Assembly (NCBI RefSeq): GCF_900177795.1
Contig: NZ_FXWJ01000001.1
Coordinates: 310,001-374,000 of the forward strand
Source: Plantibacter elymi (nom. nud.)
GTDB taxonomy: Bacteria; Actinomycetota; Actinomycetes; Actinomycetales; Microbacteriaceae
Direction: 5' to 3'
DNA: 64,000 nt
Each line of letters starts with the position of its first letter. Position 1 is the stretch's first letter. Below, piece by piece: positions 34,475 to 44,275 of this stretch. A program made the position numbers and the translations under genes. A model generated the notes under the pieces. The model was not told where the DNA came from. It searched no databases and saw nothing but the letters and a program-made list of their open reading frames with translations.

Positions 34475-36211
34475 TCACGCCACCCCTTCCACAGCGAGCT
34501 GCGATTGGACGATCTCGCGATACGTCTCGTTGGATTCGAGGAGTTCGTCGTGGGTGCCGCGGCCGACGATGCCGCCGTCGTTCATGACGATGATGTGATC
34601 GGCCTCGCGGATGGTCGCGATGCGCTGCGCGACGATGATGACGGTCGCGTCGGCGGTGCTGTCGCCGAGGGCTGCGCGGAGTCGGGCGTCGGTGGCGACG
34701 TCGAGGGCCGAGAACGAGTCGTCGAAGAGGTAGACCAGAGGCTTCGCGACGAGGGCCCTGGCGATGCACAGGCGCTGACGTTGGCCGCCGGACACGTTCG
34801 TCCCGCCCTGGGCGACGCCGTCGTTCAGCATCTTCGGCTTCGCGCGGACGAAGTCCTCAGCCTGCGCGACGTCGAGGGCGCTCCACAGCTCGTCGTCGGT
34901 GGCGTCGGGACGTCCGAACCGGAGGTTCGAGGCGATCGTGCCCGAGAACAAGTACGGCTTCTGTGGCACGATCCCGACGACCCCGGCGATCTGCTGCCGG
35001 GTGAGCTGCGAGACGGGGACGCCGTCGATGGTGACGTGGCCCTGCTGCGGGTCGTAGAGGCGCGGGATGAGCGAGAGGAGCGTCGTCTTGCCGGAGCCGG
35101 TGGAGCCGACGATCGCGGTGGTCTTGCCGGGCTCCGCCGTGAACGTGACGTCCGACAGGACCGGTCGCTCAGCACCGGGGTAGCCGAAGGTGACTCCGGT
35201 GAACTCGACTCGTCCGACCGACGGCACGCGGATGTCGGTGCTCGTCGGAACCGTGAGGCTCGGCTCGGTGTCGAGGACGCTCTGGATGCGCTCGGCGCAC
35301 ACGACCGCGCGAGGGATCATCATGACCATGAAGACGCCCATCATCACCGAGGTGAGGATCTGGAGCAGGTACTGGAGGAACGCGGTGAGGGAACCGACCT
35401 GCATCTGTCCGGCGTCCACCCGTTGGCCACCGAACCAGAGCACGGCCGCCGTCGCCAGGTGCAGGACCATCATGATGACCGGGAACATGAGGACGAAGAT
35501 GTTGCCGACCTTGATCGACACCCGGGTGAGCGCCTCGTTCGCGCGGTCGTACCGCTCCGACTCGAACGGCTCTCGGACGAACGCCCGGACGACGCGGATG
35601 CCGATGATCTGCTCGCGCAGCACGCTGTTGATGCCGTCGATGCGGTCCTGCATCTGGCGGAACAGCGGCATGAGCAGGTAGACGAGGAACCCGACGATGA
35701 TGAACAGCACCGGCACGGAGACCCACACGAGCCACGACAGCCCCGCGTCCTCGCGGAGCGCCATGATGATGCCGCCGACGCACATGATGGGCGCGGACAC
35801 CATGAAGTTGAGGGTCATGAGGACGAGCATCTGGACCTGCTGGACGTCGTTTGTGCCGCGCGTGATGAGCGTCGCGCTGCCGAAGCCGCCGATCTCGAGG
35901 GCGCCGAGCGAGTCGACCTTGCGGTAGAACTCCCGGCGCAGGTCGCGGCCGATGGCCATGGCGGTGCGGGCGCCGAAGTAGACCCCGCCGATGGCCGCGG
36001 CCACCTGGACGAGGCAGACGAGCAGCATCGTCATGCCGGTGGACCAGATGAAGTCCGTGTCGCCGCGGGAGACACCCTGGTCGATGATCTGGGCGTTCAG
36101 GCTGGGGAGGTACAGGGCCGCGATCGTCGAGACGAGCTGCAGCACGAACACCGCGACCACCCAGGCCGCGTACGGCTTGGCGTGTCGGAGGGCGAGGGCG
36201 AGGAGGGCCAC
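34475..36211 (-). CDS. ABC exporter half-transporter, degenerate-site subunit
   Basis: This 578-residue half-transporter has six membrane helices and an ATPase with Walker A GSTGSGKTT, signature NVSGGQRQR and Walker B VYLFDDSFSALD. The residue after the Walker B aspartate is Asp rather than the catalytic Glu, and the switch His is replaced (IVAQRIATI). These changes mark the non-hydrolysing site of heterodimeric exporters. It is first in a two-gene operon; the start MALLALALRHAKPY at 36211 is clear. Its partner at 32388 has the canonical site. Confidence 0.88.
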   Translation of the reverse strand: MALLALALRHAKPYAAWVVAVFVLQLVSTIAALYLPSLNAQIIDQGVSRGDTDFIWSTGMTMLLVCLVQVAAAIGGVYFGARTAMAIGRDLRREFYRKVDSLGALEIGGFGSATLITRGTNDVQQVQMLVLMTLNFMVSAPIMCVGGIIMALREDAGLSWLVWVSVPVLFIIVGFLVYLLMPLFRQMQDRIDGINSVLREQIIGIRVVRAFVREPFESERYDRANEALTRVSIKVGNIFVLMFPVIMMVLHLATAAVLWFGGQRVDAGQMQVGSLTAFLQYLLQILTSVMMGVFMVMMIPRAVVCAERIQSVLDTEPSLTVPTSTDIRVPSVGRVEFTGVTFGYPGAERPVLSDVTFTAEPGKTTAIVGSTGSGKTTLLSLIPRLYDPQQGHVTIDGVPVSQLTRQQIAGVVGIVPQKPYLFSGTIASNLRFGRPDATDDELWSALDVAQAEDFVRAKPKMLNDGVAQGGTNVSGGQRQRLCIARALVAKPLVYLFDDSFSALDVATDARLRAALGDSTADATVIIVAQRIATIREADHIIVMNDGGIVGRGTHDELLESNETYREIVQSQLAVEGVA

Positions 36212-36405
36212 GTGAGGTCCTTAGACGGTTCGTGTCCGGCGCGGGGCGTCGCGCGGACGGGTGACGAGGTGGAGCGGGCCTGGCGCGAGACCAGTGCTCC
36301 GGTCGGCGGCGCAGCCGGACGGGAGCGTGAGGGACGTGCCCGAGTGACGATACTCCGCACCGGTGACACGGTGGTGTCCCGGTTCGGAATCGTGATGATC
36401 TCGGG

Positions 36406-37980
36406 TCAGTCGACGCCGACGGAGATGGTGTGCCAGCCCTCCGCGCCGTCGGGGACGACGTCGACGGGGGTCTCGCTCTGCGTCTTCCCGGCGGCATCGG
36501 TCGCGCGGACGGCGATGGTGTGGTCGCCGGCCGGGGCGTCCCACTGGAGGACCCACTGCACCCAGGTGTCGTCGGAGATCGCGGTCGCGAGGGTCGTGTC
36601 GAGCCAGTCGCCGTCGTCGATCCGGACCTGGACCCGGTTGACGCCCGTGTGCTGTGCCCAGGCGACGCCGGCGATCGCGACGTTGCCTGCAGCAACACGT
36701 CCACCGTTGCGCGGCACGTCGATGCGCGACTCCGTCTTGATGGGCCCGCGTTCCGACCAGCCGCGGTCGGTCCAATACGCCCGGGCGTCCGCGTAGCGGG
36801 TCACTTCCAGCTCGACGACCCACTTCGTGGCGGAGACGTACCCGTACAGGCCGGGGACGACCATGCGGACCGGGAAGCCGTGCTGCAGCGGGAGCGGTTG
36901 CCCGTTCATCCCGACGGCGAGGAGGCTGTCGCGGTCCTCGTCCTGCAGGACCTCGAGCGGGGTACCGGCGGTGAACCCGTCGATGCTCCGCGACAGGACC
37001 ATGTCGGCCCCGGCCTTGGGCTTCGCGCGGGCGAGCAACTCGCGGATCGGGTACCCGAGCCAGAGCGCGTTGCCGATGAGGTCGCCGCCGACGGGGTTGG
37101 AGACGCAGGTCAGCGTGATGATCGACTCCTGGAGCGGGAGGGCGAGGAGTTCCTCGAACCCGATCTCGACCTCCTGCTCGACCATGCCGGTGATCTTGAG
37201 GCTCCAGGTCGAGGGGTCGATGTTCGGTACTTGGAGGGCGGTGTCGATCCGGTAGAAGGAGTCGTTCGCCGACACGACCGGGGTGAGTCCGTCGATGCCG
37301 AGTTCGGCTCCAGCGGGGACCGGTGGTGCGGCGACGGCGGCCGTCGGGAGCTTGAGCGCCTTCCGGATGGTCTCCACGGCGACCGCTCCGGCCGAGGCGA
37401 CGCGCGCGCCGACGCCGACGACGAGGGCGCCGACCGCGGTGCCGCCGAGCAGGACGAGGAAGGAGCGCCGGGGGAGTTCGGCCCGCGAGGCGCCGACGAC
37501 CGGCCGGGCTTCATCCGCGACCGTCGCATCGTCCCAGGTCCGGAGCCGGGTCACGAGCAGTCGCAGCACCAGGATGCCGACGGCGGTGCCGACGATGCTC
37601 GGGAACGCCCAGTCGAGGCCGGCGTCCGCGCGGGTGATCGCTGCGACGACCGCGACGACGCCGACGAGCGCGAGGGCGATGCTCCCGACCACCGGGCGGC
37701 GTTCCTCGAGGATGCCGATCCCGACGGCGAGGGCCGCGACCAGGACACCGAGCACGATGAGCAGCACGAGCTTGTCGTCGGTGCCGAACAGGGCGATGAC
37801 GAGGTCCTTCACCCAGCCGGGCACGAGGTCGATCACGAGGGAGCCCACGGCGAGCAGGGGCGAGCTCGCGGGGGCGACGAACGCTGCGACGGCCTCGGCC
37901 GAACCGAGGGTGGCGACGGCTGCGACGACGCCGGACGCACCGGCGAGCAGGGTGCGGCGGCGGGGCTCCATGTCCGTCAT
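36406..37980 (-). CDS. Membrane-anchored sulfite-oxidase-like molybdopterin oxidoreductase
   Basis: This 524-residue protein starts with [11 protein letters not shown], then about four further membrane segments (residues 70-195), and continues into an outside molybdopterin domain (about 225-415) with the Moco-ligating cysteine in [15 protein letters not shown], then a Mo-Co dimerisation domain with [11 protein letters not shown] and [12 protein letters not shown]. It is a YedY/sulfite-oxidase-type enzyme facing the outside of the membrane. It is divergent from moaA, 81 bases away, in keeping with its cofactor need. The start MTDMEPRRR at 37980 or the Met at 37971 are both possible. The substrate is unknown. 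Confidence 0.85.
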   Translation of the reverse strand: MTDMEPRRRTLLAGASGVVAAVATLGSAEAVAAFVAPASSPLLAVGSLVIDLVPGWVKDLVIALFGTDDKLVLLIVLGVLVAALAVGIGILEERRPVVGSIALALVGVVAVVAAITRADAGLDWAFPSIVGTAVGILVLRLLVTRLRTWDDATVADEARPVVGASRAELPRRSFLVLLGGTAVGALVVGVGARVASAGAVAVETIRKALKLPTAAVAAPPVPAGAELGIDGLTPVVSANDSFYRIDTALQVPNIDPSTWSLKITGMVEQEVEIGFEELLALPLQESIITLTCVSNPVGGDLIGNALWLGYPIRELLARAKPKAGADMVLSRSIDGFTAGTPLEVLQDEDRDSLLAVGMNGQPLPLQHGFPVRMVVPGLYGYVSATKWVVELEVTRYADARAYWTDRGWSERGPIKTESRIDVPRNGGRVAAGNVAIAGVAWAQHTGVNRVQVRIDDGDWLDTTLATAISDDTWVQWVLQWDAPAGDHTIAVRATDAAGKTQSETPVDVVPDGAEGWHTISVGVD

Positions 37981-38061
37981 GCTACGCGCGCCCGCTGGGC
38001 GTTCCTCCCGGAAGCGGCTCTAGAGGGGCAAGTCGGCCGTCCATCCCCGTACCCTGGGGGG

Positions 38062-39129
38062 ATGACCACAGTCGGGCTCGGAATCCCACGCATCGGGTCG
38101 CCGCTCAGGCACATCCCGGACGCTGCCGGACGCCCCGACGTCGACGGCCTCATCGATCGCTTCGGCAGGGTCGCCCGCGACCTCCGGGTGTCGATCACGG
38201 AGAAGTGCTCGCTGCGCTGCACGTACTGCATGCCCGAGCAGGGTCTCCCCGCGATCGCCCGCGACGACCTGCTGACGCCGACCGAGATCGGCCGCCTCGT
38301 CGAGATCGCCGTCCGCGACCTCGGGGTGCACGACATCCGCTTCACCGGCGGTGAGCCGCTCATGCGCCCCGACCTCGCGGAGATCATCGCCCGTAGCTCC
38401 GCGGTCGCCGGCGACGCCTCGATCTCCATGACGACCAACGGCATCGGACTCGACAAGCGCGTCGACGAGCTCGTGGCCGCCGGGCTCACCCGTGTGAACA
38501 TCTCCCTCGACACCGTCGACCGCGACCACTTCGCGCGGCTCACGCGTCGCGACCGCCTCCCCGCCGTCCTGGCCGGCATCGAGGCCGCCAAGCGCGCCGG
38601 GCTGACGCCGCTCAAGATCAACGCCGTCCTCATGCGCGACACGCTCGACGGCGCGGTCGCCCTCCTGTCCTGGGCGATCGAGAACGGTTGCCGCCTCCGG
38701 TTCATCGAGCAGATGCCGCTCGACGCCGACGAGGCGTGGGTGCGGGAGAACATGGTCGACGCGGCCGAGTTGCTCGACGTCCTCGGCTCCCGCTTCACGC
38801 TCACCGCTCCGCATCGCGAGGACCCCTCCGCTCCTGCCGAGGAGTGGCTCGTCGACGGCGGCCCGGCGACGGTCGGCATCATCGCCTCGGTCACGCGCTC
38901 GTTCTGCGACGACTGCGACCGAACCCGGCTCACGGCCGAGGGGACGATCCGCTCCTGCCTCTTCGGCGACGACGAGACCGACCTCCGGGGCATGCTGCGT
39001 TCGGGCGTCGAGGACGTCGAGATCGCGGACCGCTGGCGCGCGGCGATGTGGCACAAGCAGGCCGGGCACCGCATCGCGTCGCCCGACTTCGTCCGTCCGG
39101 AGCGGAGCATGGGAGCGATCGGTGGCTGA
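38062..39129 (+). CDS. moaA: GTP 3',8-cyclase MoaA
   Basis: This 355-residue radical SAM enzyme makes the first Moco intermediate from GTP together with MoaC. The SAM cluster cysteines are in CSLRCTYC (C49, C53, C56), FTGGEPL follows, and the C-terminal cluster is formed by [14 protein letters not shown] and RSC. It ends in GAIGG, the C-terminal double glycine that MoaA needs. The ATG at 38062 lies 6 bases after TACCCT and after a run of G, so leaderless or normal initiation is possible. It overlaps moaD by 8 bases. Confidence 0.95.
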   Translation: MTTVGLGIPRIGSPLRHIPDAAGRPDVDGLIDRFGRVARDLRVSITEKCSLRCTYCMPEQGLPAIARDDLLTPTEIGRLVEIAVRDLGVHDIRFTGGEPLMRPDLAEIIARSSAVAGDASISMTTNGIGLDKRVDELVAAGLTRVNISLDTVDRDHFARLTRRDRLPAVLAGIEAAKRAGLTPLKINAVLMRDTLDGAVALLSWAIENGCRLRFIEQMPLDADEAWVRENMVDAAELLDVLGSRFTLTAPHREDPSAPAEEWLVDGGPATVGIIASVTRSFCDDCDRTRLTAEGTIRSCLFGDDETDLRGMLRSGVEDVEIADRWRAAMWHKQAGHRIASPDFVRPERSMGAIGG

Positions 39130-39379
39130 GACGACGACCCTGCAGGTACTCGTGCGTTACTTCGCCGCTGCCGAAGAGGCCGCCGGCGTCCCCGAGGAGT
39201 CCTTGCCCGCGGTCGCGACGGTCGGCGAGTTGAAGTCCGTGCTGCTCGAGCGCTACGGCGACGCGATGGCGAAGGTACTCGCGTCAGGCTCGTTCCTGGT
39301 CGACGGCGTGGTCAGTCGCGACGACGCGCGTCCGCTCGGCGCCCGGGTCGACGTCCTCCCACCCTTCGCCGGCGGCTAG
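39122..39379 (+). CDS. moaD: MoaD/ThiS family sulfur carrier protein
   Basis: This 85-residue ubiquitin-like protein ends in PPFAGG; the terminal Gly-Gly is adenylated by MoeB and thiocarboxylated, then donates sulfur in molybdopterin synthase with MoaE. LLERYG and [16 protein letters not shown] fit MoaD. The GTG start at 39122 lies within the moaA gene (8-base overlap). Its stop overlaps the stop of the convergent BLUF gene. The partner moaE is 4.5 kb away at 43847. Confidence 0.9.
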   Translation: MAETTTLQVLVRYFAAAEEAAGVPEESLPAVATVGELKSVLLERYGDAMAKVLASGSFLVDGVVSRDDARPLGARVDVLPPFAGG

Positions 39380-39843
39380 GACGGCGACGTCGCCGAGCGA
39401 CCACGCTCGGCCAGGGCGCGGGTCGCGCGGTGTTGGAACCATCGCACGAGGTCCAGGATGCGATGGCGCCGTGCATCCGATTCGTCCTCGTGCGACGCCC
39501 GGTAGCCGGGGATCGAGTCAGCCGGGTAGTCGTCGAGGTTCTCGCAGCGCATCGTCCAGTCGGGGAACCGCCGGTAGTCGATCTCCTCCTCGACCAGGAC
39601 CCGCAGCTCGCTGTGTCTGGTGTCCTCGCGCAACCGCTGCAGCACGTGGCGCACGGCCGGAGGAGGCCCTTCGACCACCTGAAAGAAGTCGTCGCCTCGC
39701 ACGGCGAGCATGCCGGTGAGGCCCGAGCGTTCGTTGTTGTCTCGGGACTGACGGAGGATCGCTTCGAGGGCGGTCTGCGTCAGCGGCGCAGCGGACGTAC
39801 TCACGTAGGTCACGGAGAGGAACGCGGATTCGGGCTGCGTCAT
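39376..39843 (-). CDS. BLUF-domain blue-light sensor protein
   Basis: This 155-residue protein is nearly all BLUF domain. The flavin residues occur at the same spacing as in AppA: Tyr13 (VTYVST), Asn37 (SRDNNERSGLTGML), Gln55 (FFQVVEG), Trp96 and Met98 (PDWTM). Blue light should rearrange the hydrogen bonds around FAD. A helical tail of about 45 residues (RRHRILDLVRWFQHRATRAL) is the likely output surface; there is no fused enzyme domain, so it must signal through a partner. The start is the ATG at 39841-39843. Neighbours are Moco genes and a small membrane protein. Confidence 0.9.
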   Translation of the reverse strand: MTQPESAFLSVTYVSTSAAPLTQTALEAILRQSRDNNERSGLTGMLAVRGDDFFQVVEGPPPAVRHVLQRLREDTRHSELRVLVEEEIDYRRFPDWTMRCENLDDYPADSIPGYRASHEDESDARRHRILDLVRWFQHRATRALAERGRSATSPS

Positions 39844-39880
39844 ACTCCGTGACCTTACACGTCAGGTGTCGGATAGGGGC

Positions 39881-40423
39881 TCATCGCGAAGCCTGCCAGG
39901 CGCGACGGGCCACCCCGGCCGACCGGAACATCAGGACGAGCGAGGAGATCGCGCCGACGACGGTCGCCAGGAACGCCACGAGCGCCAGCATTTGGAGCAG
40001 TTCGCCGATCGATGACGACCGGCCGACGTACGGCGGGATCTCGTCGGACACGGTGTTCCCGACGCCAAAGCCGGCGACGAACATGGCCAGGAGACCGAGC
40101 CAGACGAGCATCGAACCGAGGGTCGCGACGTGGACCCAGTGTGTGCCGAGCCGGCCGCGCCATCCGAGGTGGGTGAACACCAGGATGGCAGCGAGGCCGA
40201 GCAGGAACGCGATCGCGACCCCGACGAGGCCGACGGCCAGGGTGGTGGGCGTGAACACCCCGTAGATCGCCTCGAGGCCGTAAGAGTCGTCCGTCATCGC
40301 GAGCGGTGCCCAGATGAGTTCCTCGATGGGAGCGAGCACCAGCATCACCGTCGCGGCGACCGCCCAGACGACGACAGCGATGCGCTGAGCGCGGAGGTCA
40401 CGGCGTGCATCGGTCGTCTGCAT
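39881..40423 (-). CDS. Hypothetical four-helix membrane protein
   Basis: I do not recognise this 180-residue protein. Four membrane segments lie near residues 15-37, 55-84, 94-120 and 140-168, with an acidic/polar loop TDDSYGLEA after the first. The start MQTTDARRDL at 40423 lies 7 bases after TAGCGT on its strand, the leaderless pattern. It is upstream of the BLUF gene on the same strand (37-base gap), so it may be cotranscribed with it; a link to light signalling is only a guess. Confidence 0.7.
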   Translation of the reverse strand: MQTTDARRDLRAQRIAVVVWAVAATVMLVLAPIEELIWAPLAMTDDSYGLEAIYGVFTPTTLAVGLVGVAIAFLLGLAAILVFTHLGWRGRLGTHWVHVATLGSMLVWLGLLAMFVAGFGVGNTVSDEIPPYVGRSSSIGELLQMLALVAFLATVVGAISSLVLMFRSAGVARRAWQASR

Positions 40424-40458
40424 GGACTCCACGCTAGGCGCTCGGCGACAGCGGGGCG

Positions 40459-43113
40459 TCATCCCGCCGACGCGTCCTCCGGTGACGGTGCGGCACCGAG
40501 CAACGCCAGTCGCTTCGCCAGGTAGGGCGCGGTGCGGCTATCAGGGTCTGCGGCGACGGCGTCCGGGGTGCCTGCGGCCACGATGCGTCCACCAGCGTCG
40601 CCACCGGACGGTCCGAGGTCGATCACCCAGTCGGCCGCCGCGACGACGTCCATCTCGTGCTCGACCACGACGACCGTGTCGCCGGAGTCGACGAGCGCGT
40701 TCAACTGCGCCAGCAGACGACGGACGTCGGCCGGGTGGAGGCCGGTCGTCGGCTCATCGAGGAGGTAGAGCGTGTGACCGCGTCGCACCCGCTGGAGTTC
40801 CGTCGCGAGCTTGATGCGCTGCGCCTCACCGCCCGACAGCTCGGTGGCCGGCTGGCCGAGTCGCAGGTACCCCAGGCCGACCTCGAGCAGGGTGCGGAGG
40901 CTGCGCGCAGCCGCCGGGACGGCCGCGAGGAACTCGGCCGCCTGCTCGACGGTGAGTGCGAGGACGTCTGCGATCGACTTCCCGTCGTAGGTGACCTCAA
41001 GGGTCTCCGCGTTGTACCGAGCGCCGTCACAGGTCGGGCATTTCCCGTAGCTGCCGGGGAGGAACAGCAGCTCGACCGACACGAAGCCCTCACCGAGGCA
41101 GGTTTCGCAGCGACCTCCCGCGACGTTGAACGAGAACCGGCCGGCCGTGTAGCCGCGTTCGCGGGCGAGGTCCGTGGCGGCGAAGGCCGCGCGGACGGCG
41201 TCGAACAGTCCGGTGTAGGTCGCCAGGTTCGACCGCGGTGTGCGTCCGATGGGCTTCTGGTCGACCCGCACGAGGCGGTCCACGTGTTCGAGCCCGCGCG
41301 CGCGGCGGACGGTGAGCGTGTCGGCGTGTCCGTCCGGCACCGTCGCCTCCGCCAGGCCGGAACCCTCGGCCGCATCGGGATCGGTGGGCACCTCGTCGTC
41401 ATCGTCCGCGACGTCGTCCGTCGTCCGGCCGTCCGCGCGCAGGTGATCGCGCACGACGTCGTCCGTCGTCCGGCCGTCCGCGCGCAGGTGATCGCGCACG
41501 ACGTCGCGGAGGACCCGGCTCACGAGGGTCGACTTGCCGGAACCCGAGACACCGGTGACGGCGACGAAGGTCCCAAGGGGGATCGAGGCGTCGACGCCGG
41601 CGAGATTGTGGAGCGTGATGCCCTCGACCTCGAGCCAGTCGCGTGCCTCGCGGAGTGCTCGTCGCGCGGGAGCCGGACCGTGCTGGTCGGGGAAGAGGAA
41701 CGGGCGGGTCGCCGAGGCCTCGACGTCGGCGAGACCCTCGACGGCCCCGCTGTAGAGCACGTCGCCGCCACCCTCACCCGCGCCGGGGCCGACGTCGACG
41801 ATCCAGTCGGCGTTCCGGACGACGTCCATGTTGTGCTCGACGACGTAGACCGAGTTGCCCGAGCGCTTCAACTGCTCGAGCACCTCGAGAAGGGGCTCCG
41901 CGTCGGCCGGGTGCAGCCCCGCCGACGGCTCGTCGAGCACGTAGACCACGCCGAAGAGCCCCGAGCGCAGCTGGGTCGCGAGCCGGAGCCGCTGCATCTC
42001 GCCAGGGGAGAGCGTCGTGGTCACGCGCCCGAGGCCGAGGTAGCCGAGTCCGAGGTCGGTGAGCACGCGGATGCGCGCGAGGAGGTCGGTCGTGATGGCG
42101 ACGGCGACGTCGGTGCGCTCGCCGGACAGCGTCGTCGGGAGTGCGGGCGCCGCGTCGGTCAGCTCCGTGGTGGGCCGGATGACCTCGGCGAGCTCCGTCA
42201 TCGGCAAGGCGTTGAGTTCGGCGATCGTGCGGCCGGCGAAGGTGACCGCGAGCGCCTCGCGGCGGAGTCCCGTGCCGTGGCAGAGCGGGCACGGACCCGA
42301 GCGCACGAACTGGAGCACCTTGTTCCGCATCATCTGGCTCTTCGAGTCGGAGAGGGTGTGGAAGACGTACTGCTTGGCGCTCCAGAACATGCCGTTGTAC
42401 GGCTTCGCGACGCGGTCGCGCTGCGGCGTGATCTGCACGACCGGCTGCTCCTCGGTGAAGAGGATCCAGTCGCGGTCCTCCTGGTCGAGCTCCCGCCAGG
42501 GGCGGTCGACGTCGTATCCGAGGGCGATGGTGATGTCGCGGAGGTTCTTCGCCTGCCAGGCTCCCGGCCACGCGGCGATCGCGCCCTCGCGGATGCTCAG
42601 CGACGGGTCGGGCACGAGGGAGTCCTCGGTGACCGTGTGCGCGACGCCGATGCCGTGGCACTCCGGGCAGGCGCCGACGGCGGTGTTGGGCGAGAAGGCG
42701 TCCGAGTCCAGACGGGTCGTGAATCCCTCGGGGAAGGTGCCGGCGCGTGAGAAGAGCATGCGGAGTGAGTTCGAGAGCGTCGTCACCGTGCCGACGCTGG
42801 AGCGCGAGCTGGGGGCGCCGCGTCGCTGCTGCAGGGCGACCGCCGGTGGCAGGCCGGAGATCGAGTCGACGTGCGGGTCGTGACCCTGCTGGATCAACCG
42901 TCTGGCGTACGGGGCGACGGACTCGAGGTACCGTCGCTGCGCCTCGGTGAAGATCGTGCCGAACGCGAGCGACGACTTGCCCGAGCCGGAGACCCCGGTG
43001 AAGGCGACGATCGCATCGCGCGGCACGTCGACGTCCACGTTGCGGAGGTTGTTCTCGTTGGCTCCCCGGACGCGGACGAACGGGTCGGATGCTTCGGGGG
43101 CGTGTTCGGGCAT
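40459..43113 (-). CDS. UvrA-like ATPase, class II (UvrA2)
   Basis: This 884-residue protein has two ABC halves and the UvrA zinc motifs: Walker A GVSGSGKSS (about 40-48) and GVSGSGKST, signatures LSPGEMQR and LSGGEAQR, and CxxC pairs in CPECHG, CPLCHG, CETCLGEG and CPTCDGARY. Main UvrA proteins have about 950 residues; this one lacks much of the UvrB-binding insertion and fits class II UvrA, which is linked to drug or DNA-damage tolerance. A 15-residue segment, DVVRDHLRADGRTTD, occurs twice in tandem after the second Walker A. The start MPEHAPEASDP at 43113 is clear. Confidence 0.87.
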   Translation of the reverse strand: MPEHAPEASDPFVRVRGANENNLRNVDVDVPRDAIVAFTGVSGSGKSSLAFGTIFTEAQRRYLESVAPYARRLIQQGHDPHVDSISGLPPAVALQQRRGAPSSRSSVGTVTTLSNSLRMLFSRAGTFPEGFTTRLDSDAFSPNTAVGACPECHGIGVAHTVTEDSLVPDPSLSIREGAIAAWPGAWQAKNLRDITIALGYDVDRPWRELDQEDRDWILFTEEQPVVQITPQRDRVAKPYNGMFWSAKQYVFHTLSDSKSQMMRNKVLQFVRSGPCPLCHGTGLRREALAVTFAGRTIAELNALPMTELAEVIRPTTELTDAAPALPTTLSGERTDVAVAITTDLLARIRVLTDLGLGYLGLGRVTTTLSPGEMQRLRLATQLRSGLFGVVYVLDEPSAGLHPADAEPLLEVLEQLKRSGNSVYVVEHNMDVVRNADWIVDVGPGAGEGGGDVLYSGAVEGLADVEASATRPFLFPDQHGPAPARRALREARDWLEVEGITLHNLAGVDASIPLGTFVAVTGVSGSGKSTLVSRVLRDVVRDHLRADGRTTDDVVRDHLRADGRTTDDVADDDDEVPTDPDAAEGSGLAEATVPDGHADTLTVRRARGLEHVDRLVRVDQKPIGRTPRSNLATYTGLFDAVRAAFAATDLARERGYTAGRFSFNVAGGRCETCLGEGFVSVELLFLPGSYGKCPTCDGARYNAETLEVTYDGKSIADVLALTVEQAAEFLAAVPAAARSLRTLLEVGLGYLRLGQPATELSGGEAQRIKLATELQRVRRGHTLYLLDEPTTGLHPADVRRLLAQLNALVDSGDTVVVVEHEMDVVAAADWVIDLGPSGGDAGGRIVAAGTPDAVAADPDSRTAPYLAKRLALLGAAPSPEDASAG
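41410..41499. repeat. Perfect 45-bp tandem duplication inside the uvrA-like gene
   Basis: The unit beginning gacgtcgtccgtcgtccggc occurs twice, at 41410-41454 and 41455-41499, with no mismatch, and keeps the reading frame. It adds 15 residues to a charged linker. A partial third unit (gacgtcg) follows. Perfect identity suggests a recent slippage or recombination event. Confidence 0.95.
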
Positions 43114-43206
43114 CAGATCACCCTACGTCGCCGCGGTCCGGTGGGCGACCGGTTGACGTGCCCCGCCCGATGCGCGATGTCGGGGGTGGAAGGCAGGATC
43201 GTCCTC

Positions 43207-43773
43207 ATGACTCGTGAACGTTCCTGGCACGGCTGTGTCTTCATCGGCGTGAGCCTCGACGGTTACATCGCAAAGCCCGACGGCGACCTCGGCTGGCTCA
43301 CCGAGCTCGAGCCGCGGGAGCATGCCGCGGATGCGCCAGGGCAGCACCCGGCGCTCGACTGGGACTCGTTCTTCCCGACGATCGACACGCTCGTGATGGG
43401 CCGCTCCACCTACGACACCGTCCTCGGCTTCGGCGAGTGGCCGTTCGACGGCAAGCGGGTCGTCGTGCTGAGCACCACACTCGAGGCCGGGGACGACCGC
43501 GTCACGGTCGCCGGGTCGGTCGACGAGGCGGCCGCCCTGCTCGACGAGGCCGGGGCCGGCCGCGTCTACATCGACGGCGGCAGGACCATTCAGGCGTTCC
43601 TCGGTGCGGGCCTCGTCGACGAGATCACCGTGTCGGTCGCACCGGTGCTCATCGGCTCGGGCGCCCGCCTCTTCGGCGACCTCGACGCCGACGTCCGCCT
43701 GCGGCTCCGCGGCACCCACGCGACGCCCGAGGACGGGCTCGTGCGCATCACCTACGAGGTGCTGCCGCGCTGA
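43207..43773 (+). CDS. Dihydrofolate-reductase-like / RibD C-terminal domain protein
   Basis: This 188-residue protein has the DHFR/RibD-C fold: CVFIGVSLDGYIAKPDGDLGWL, TLVMGRSTYDTVLGFGEWPF, then VYIDGGRTIQAFLGAGLVDE and APVLIGSGARLFGDL. It is more like true DHFRs than the protein at 10850 but again belongs to the uncharacterised actinobacterial reductases. The ATG at 43207 lies 7 bases after CAGGAT, a weak leaderless signal. A 24-bp hairpin follows its stop. Confidence 0.85.
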   Translation: MTRERSWHGCVFIGVSLDGYIAKPDGDLGWLTELEPREHAADAPGQHPALDWDSFFPTIDTLVMGRSTYDTVLGFGEWPFDGKRVVVLSTTLEAGDDRVTVAGSVDEAAALLDEAGAGRVYIDGGRTIQAFLGAGLVDEITVSVAPVLIGSGARLFGDLDADVRLRLRGTHATPEDGLVRITYEVLPR

Positions 43774-43775
43774 CA

Positions 43776-43838
43776 GCTCGATTCGCCCCGAATGGTCGCC
43801 CACGCTTCGTGCATGCGACCACTCGGGGCGAATCGAGC
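43776..43838. terminator. 24-bp inverted repeat between convergent genes
   Basis: The arms at 43776-43799 (starting gctcgattcgccccga) and 43815-43838 match at 23 of 24 positions around a 15-base loop. The hairpin begins 2 bases after the DHFR-like stop and ends 8 bases before the moaE stop, so it should terminate both transcripts. Confidence 0.75.
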
Positions 43839-43846
43839 AGGGGTCG

Positions 43847-44275
43847 CTACAGGCCGACCCACTCCGTCTCGCCGTCGGCCAGGTGCTGGCGCTTCCAAAT
43901 GGGGACGGTGCGCTTGATCTCCTCGACCAGCCGCTCGCAGGCGGCGAACGCCTCGGCCCGGTGCGCAGCCGCGACGGCGGCCACGAGCGCCAGGTCGCCG
44001 ACGACGAGCGACCCGACGCGGTGCGCTGCCGCCACTCGGAGGCCGGTCTCCGCGGCGACCGTCCGGCAGCAGTCCTCCAGGAACCGTTGGGCGTCGGGGT
44101 GCGCCCGGTAGTCGAGGGCGTCGACCGCCTCGCCGTGGTCGTGGTCGCGCACGATGCCTCGGAACGCGACGAGTGCGCCGTTGGCGGGCGCCGCGACGAA
44201 GTCCTCGATCGCGTGCGCGTCGAGGGGCGACTCCGAGATGAGGGCGAGGACCTCGGGAACCGTCGACTCACTCAT
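43847..44275 (-). CDS. moaE: Molybdopterin synthase catalytic subunit MoaE
   Basis: This 142-residue subunit converts the cyclic pyranopterin into molybdopterin with MoaD. Family signs are GALVAFRGIVRDHDHGEAV, HRVGSLVVGD and the catalytic region EEIKRTVPIWKRQHLADGET. The ATG at 44275 is preferred over an earlier one at 44284 because GGAGGTGG lies 6 bases before it. It overlaps the end of moaC-mogA by 8 bases and is the last gene of the moeA-moaC/mogA-moaE operon. Confidence 0.92.
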   Translation of the reverse strand: MSESTVPEVLALISESPLDAHAIEDFVAAPANGALVAFRGIVRDHDHGEAVDALDYRAHPDAQRFLEDCCRTVAAETGLRVAAAHRVGSLVVGDLALVAAVAAAHRAEAFAACERLVEEIKRTVPIWKRQHLADGETEWVGL

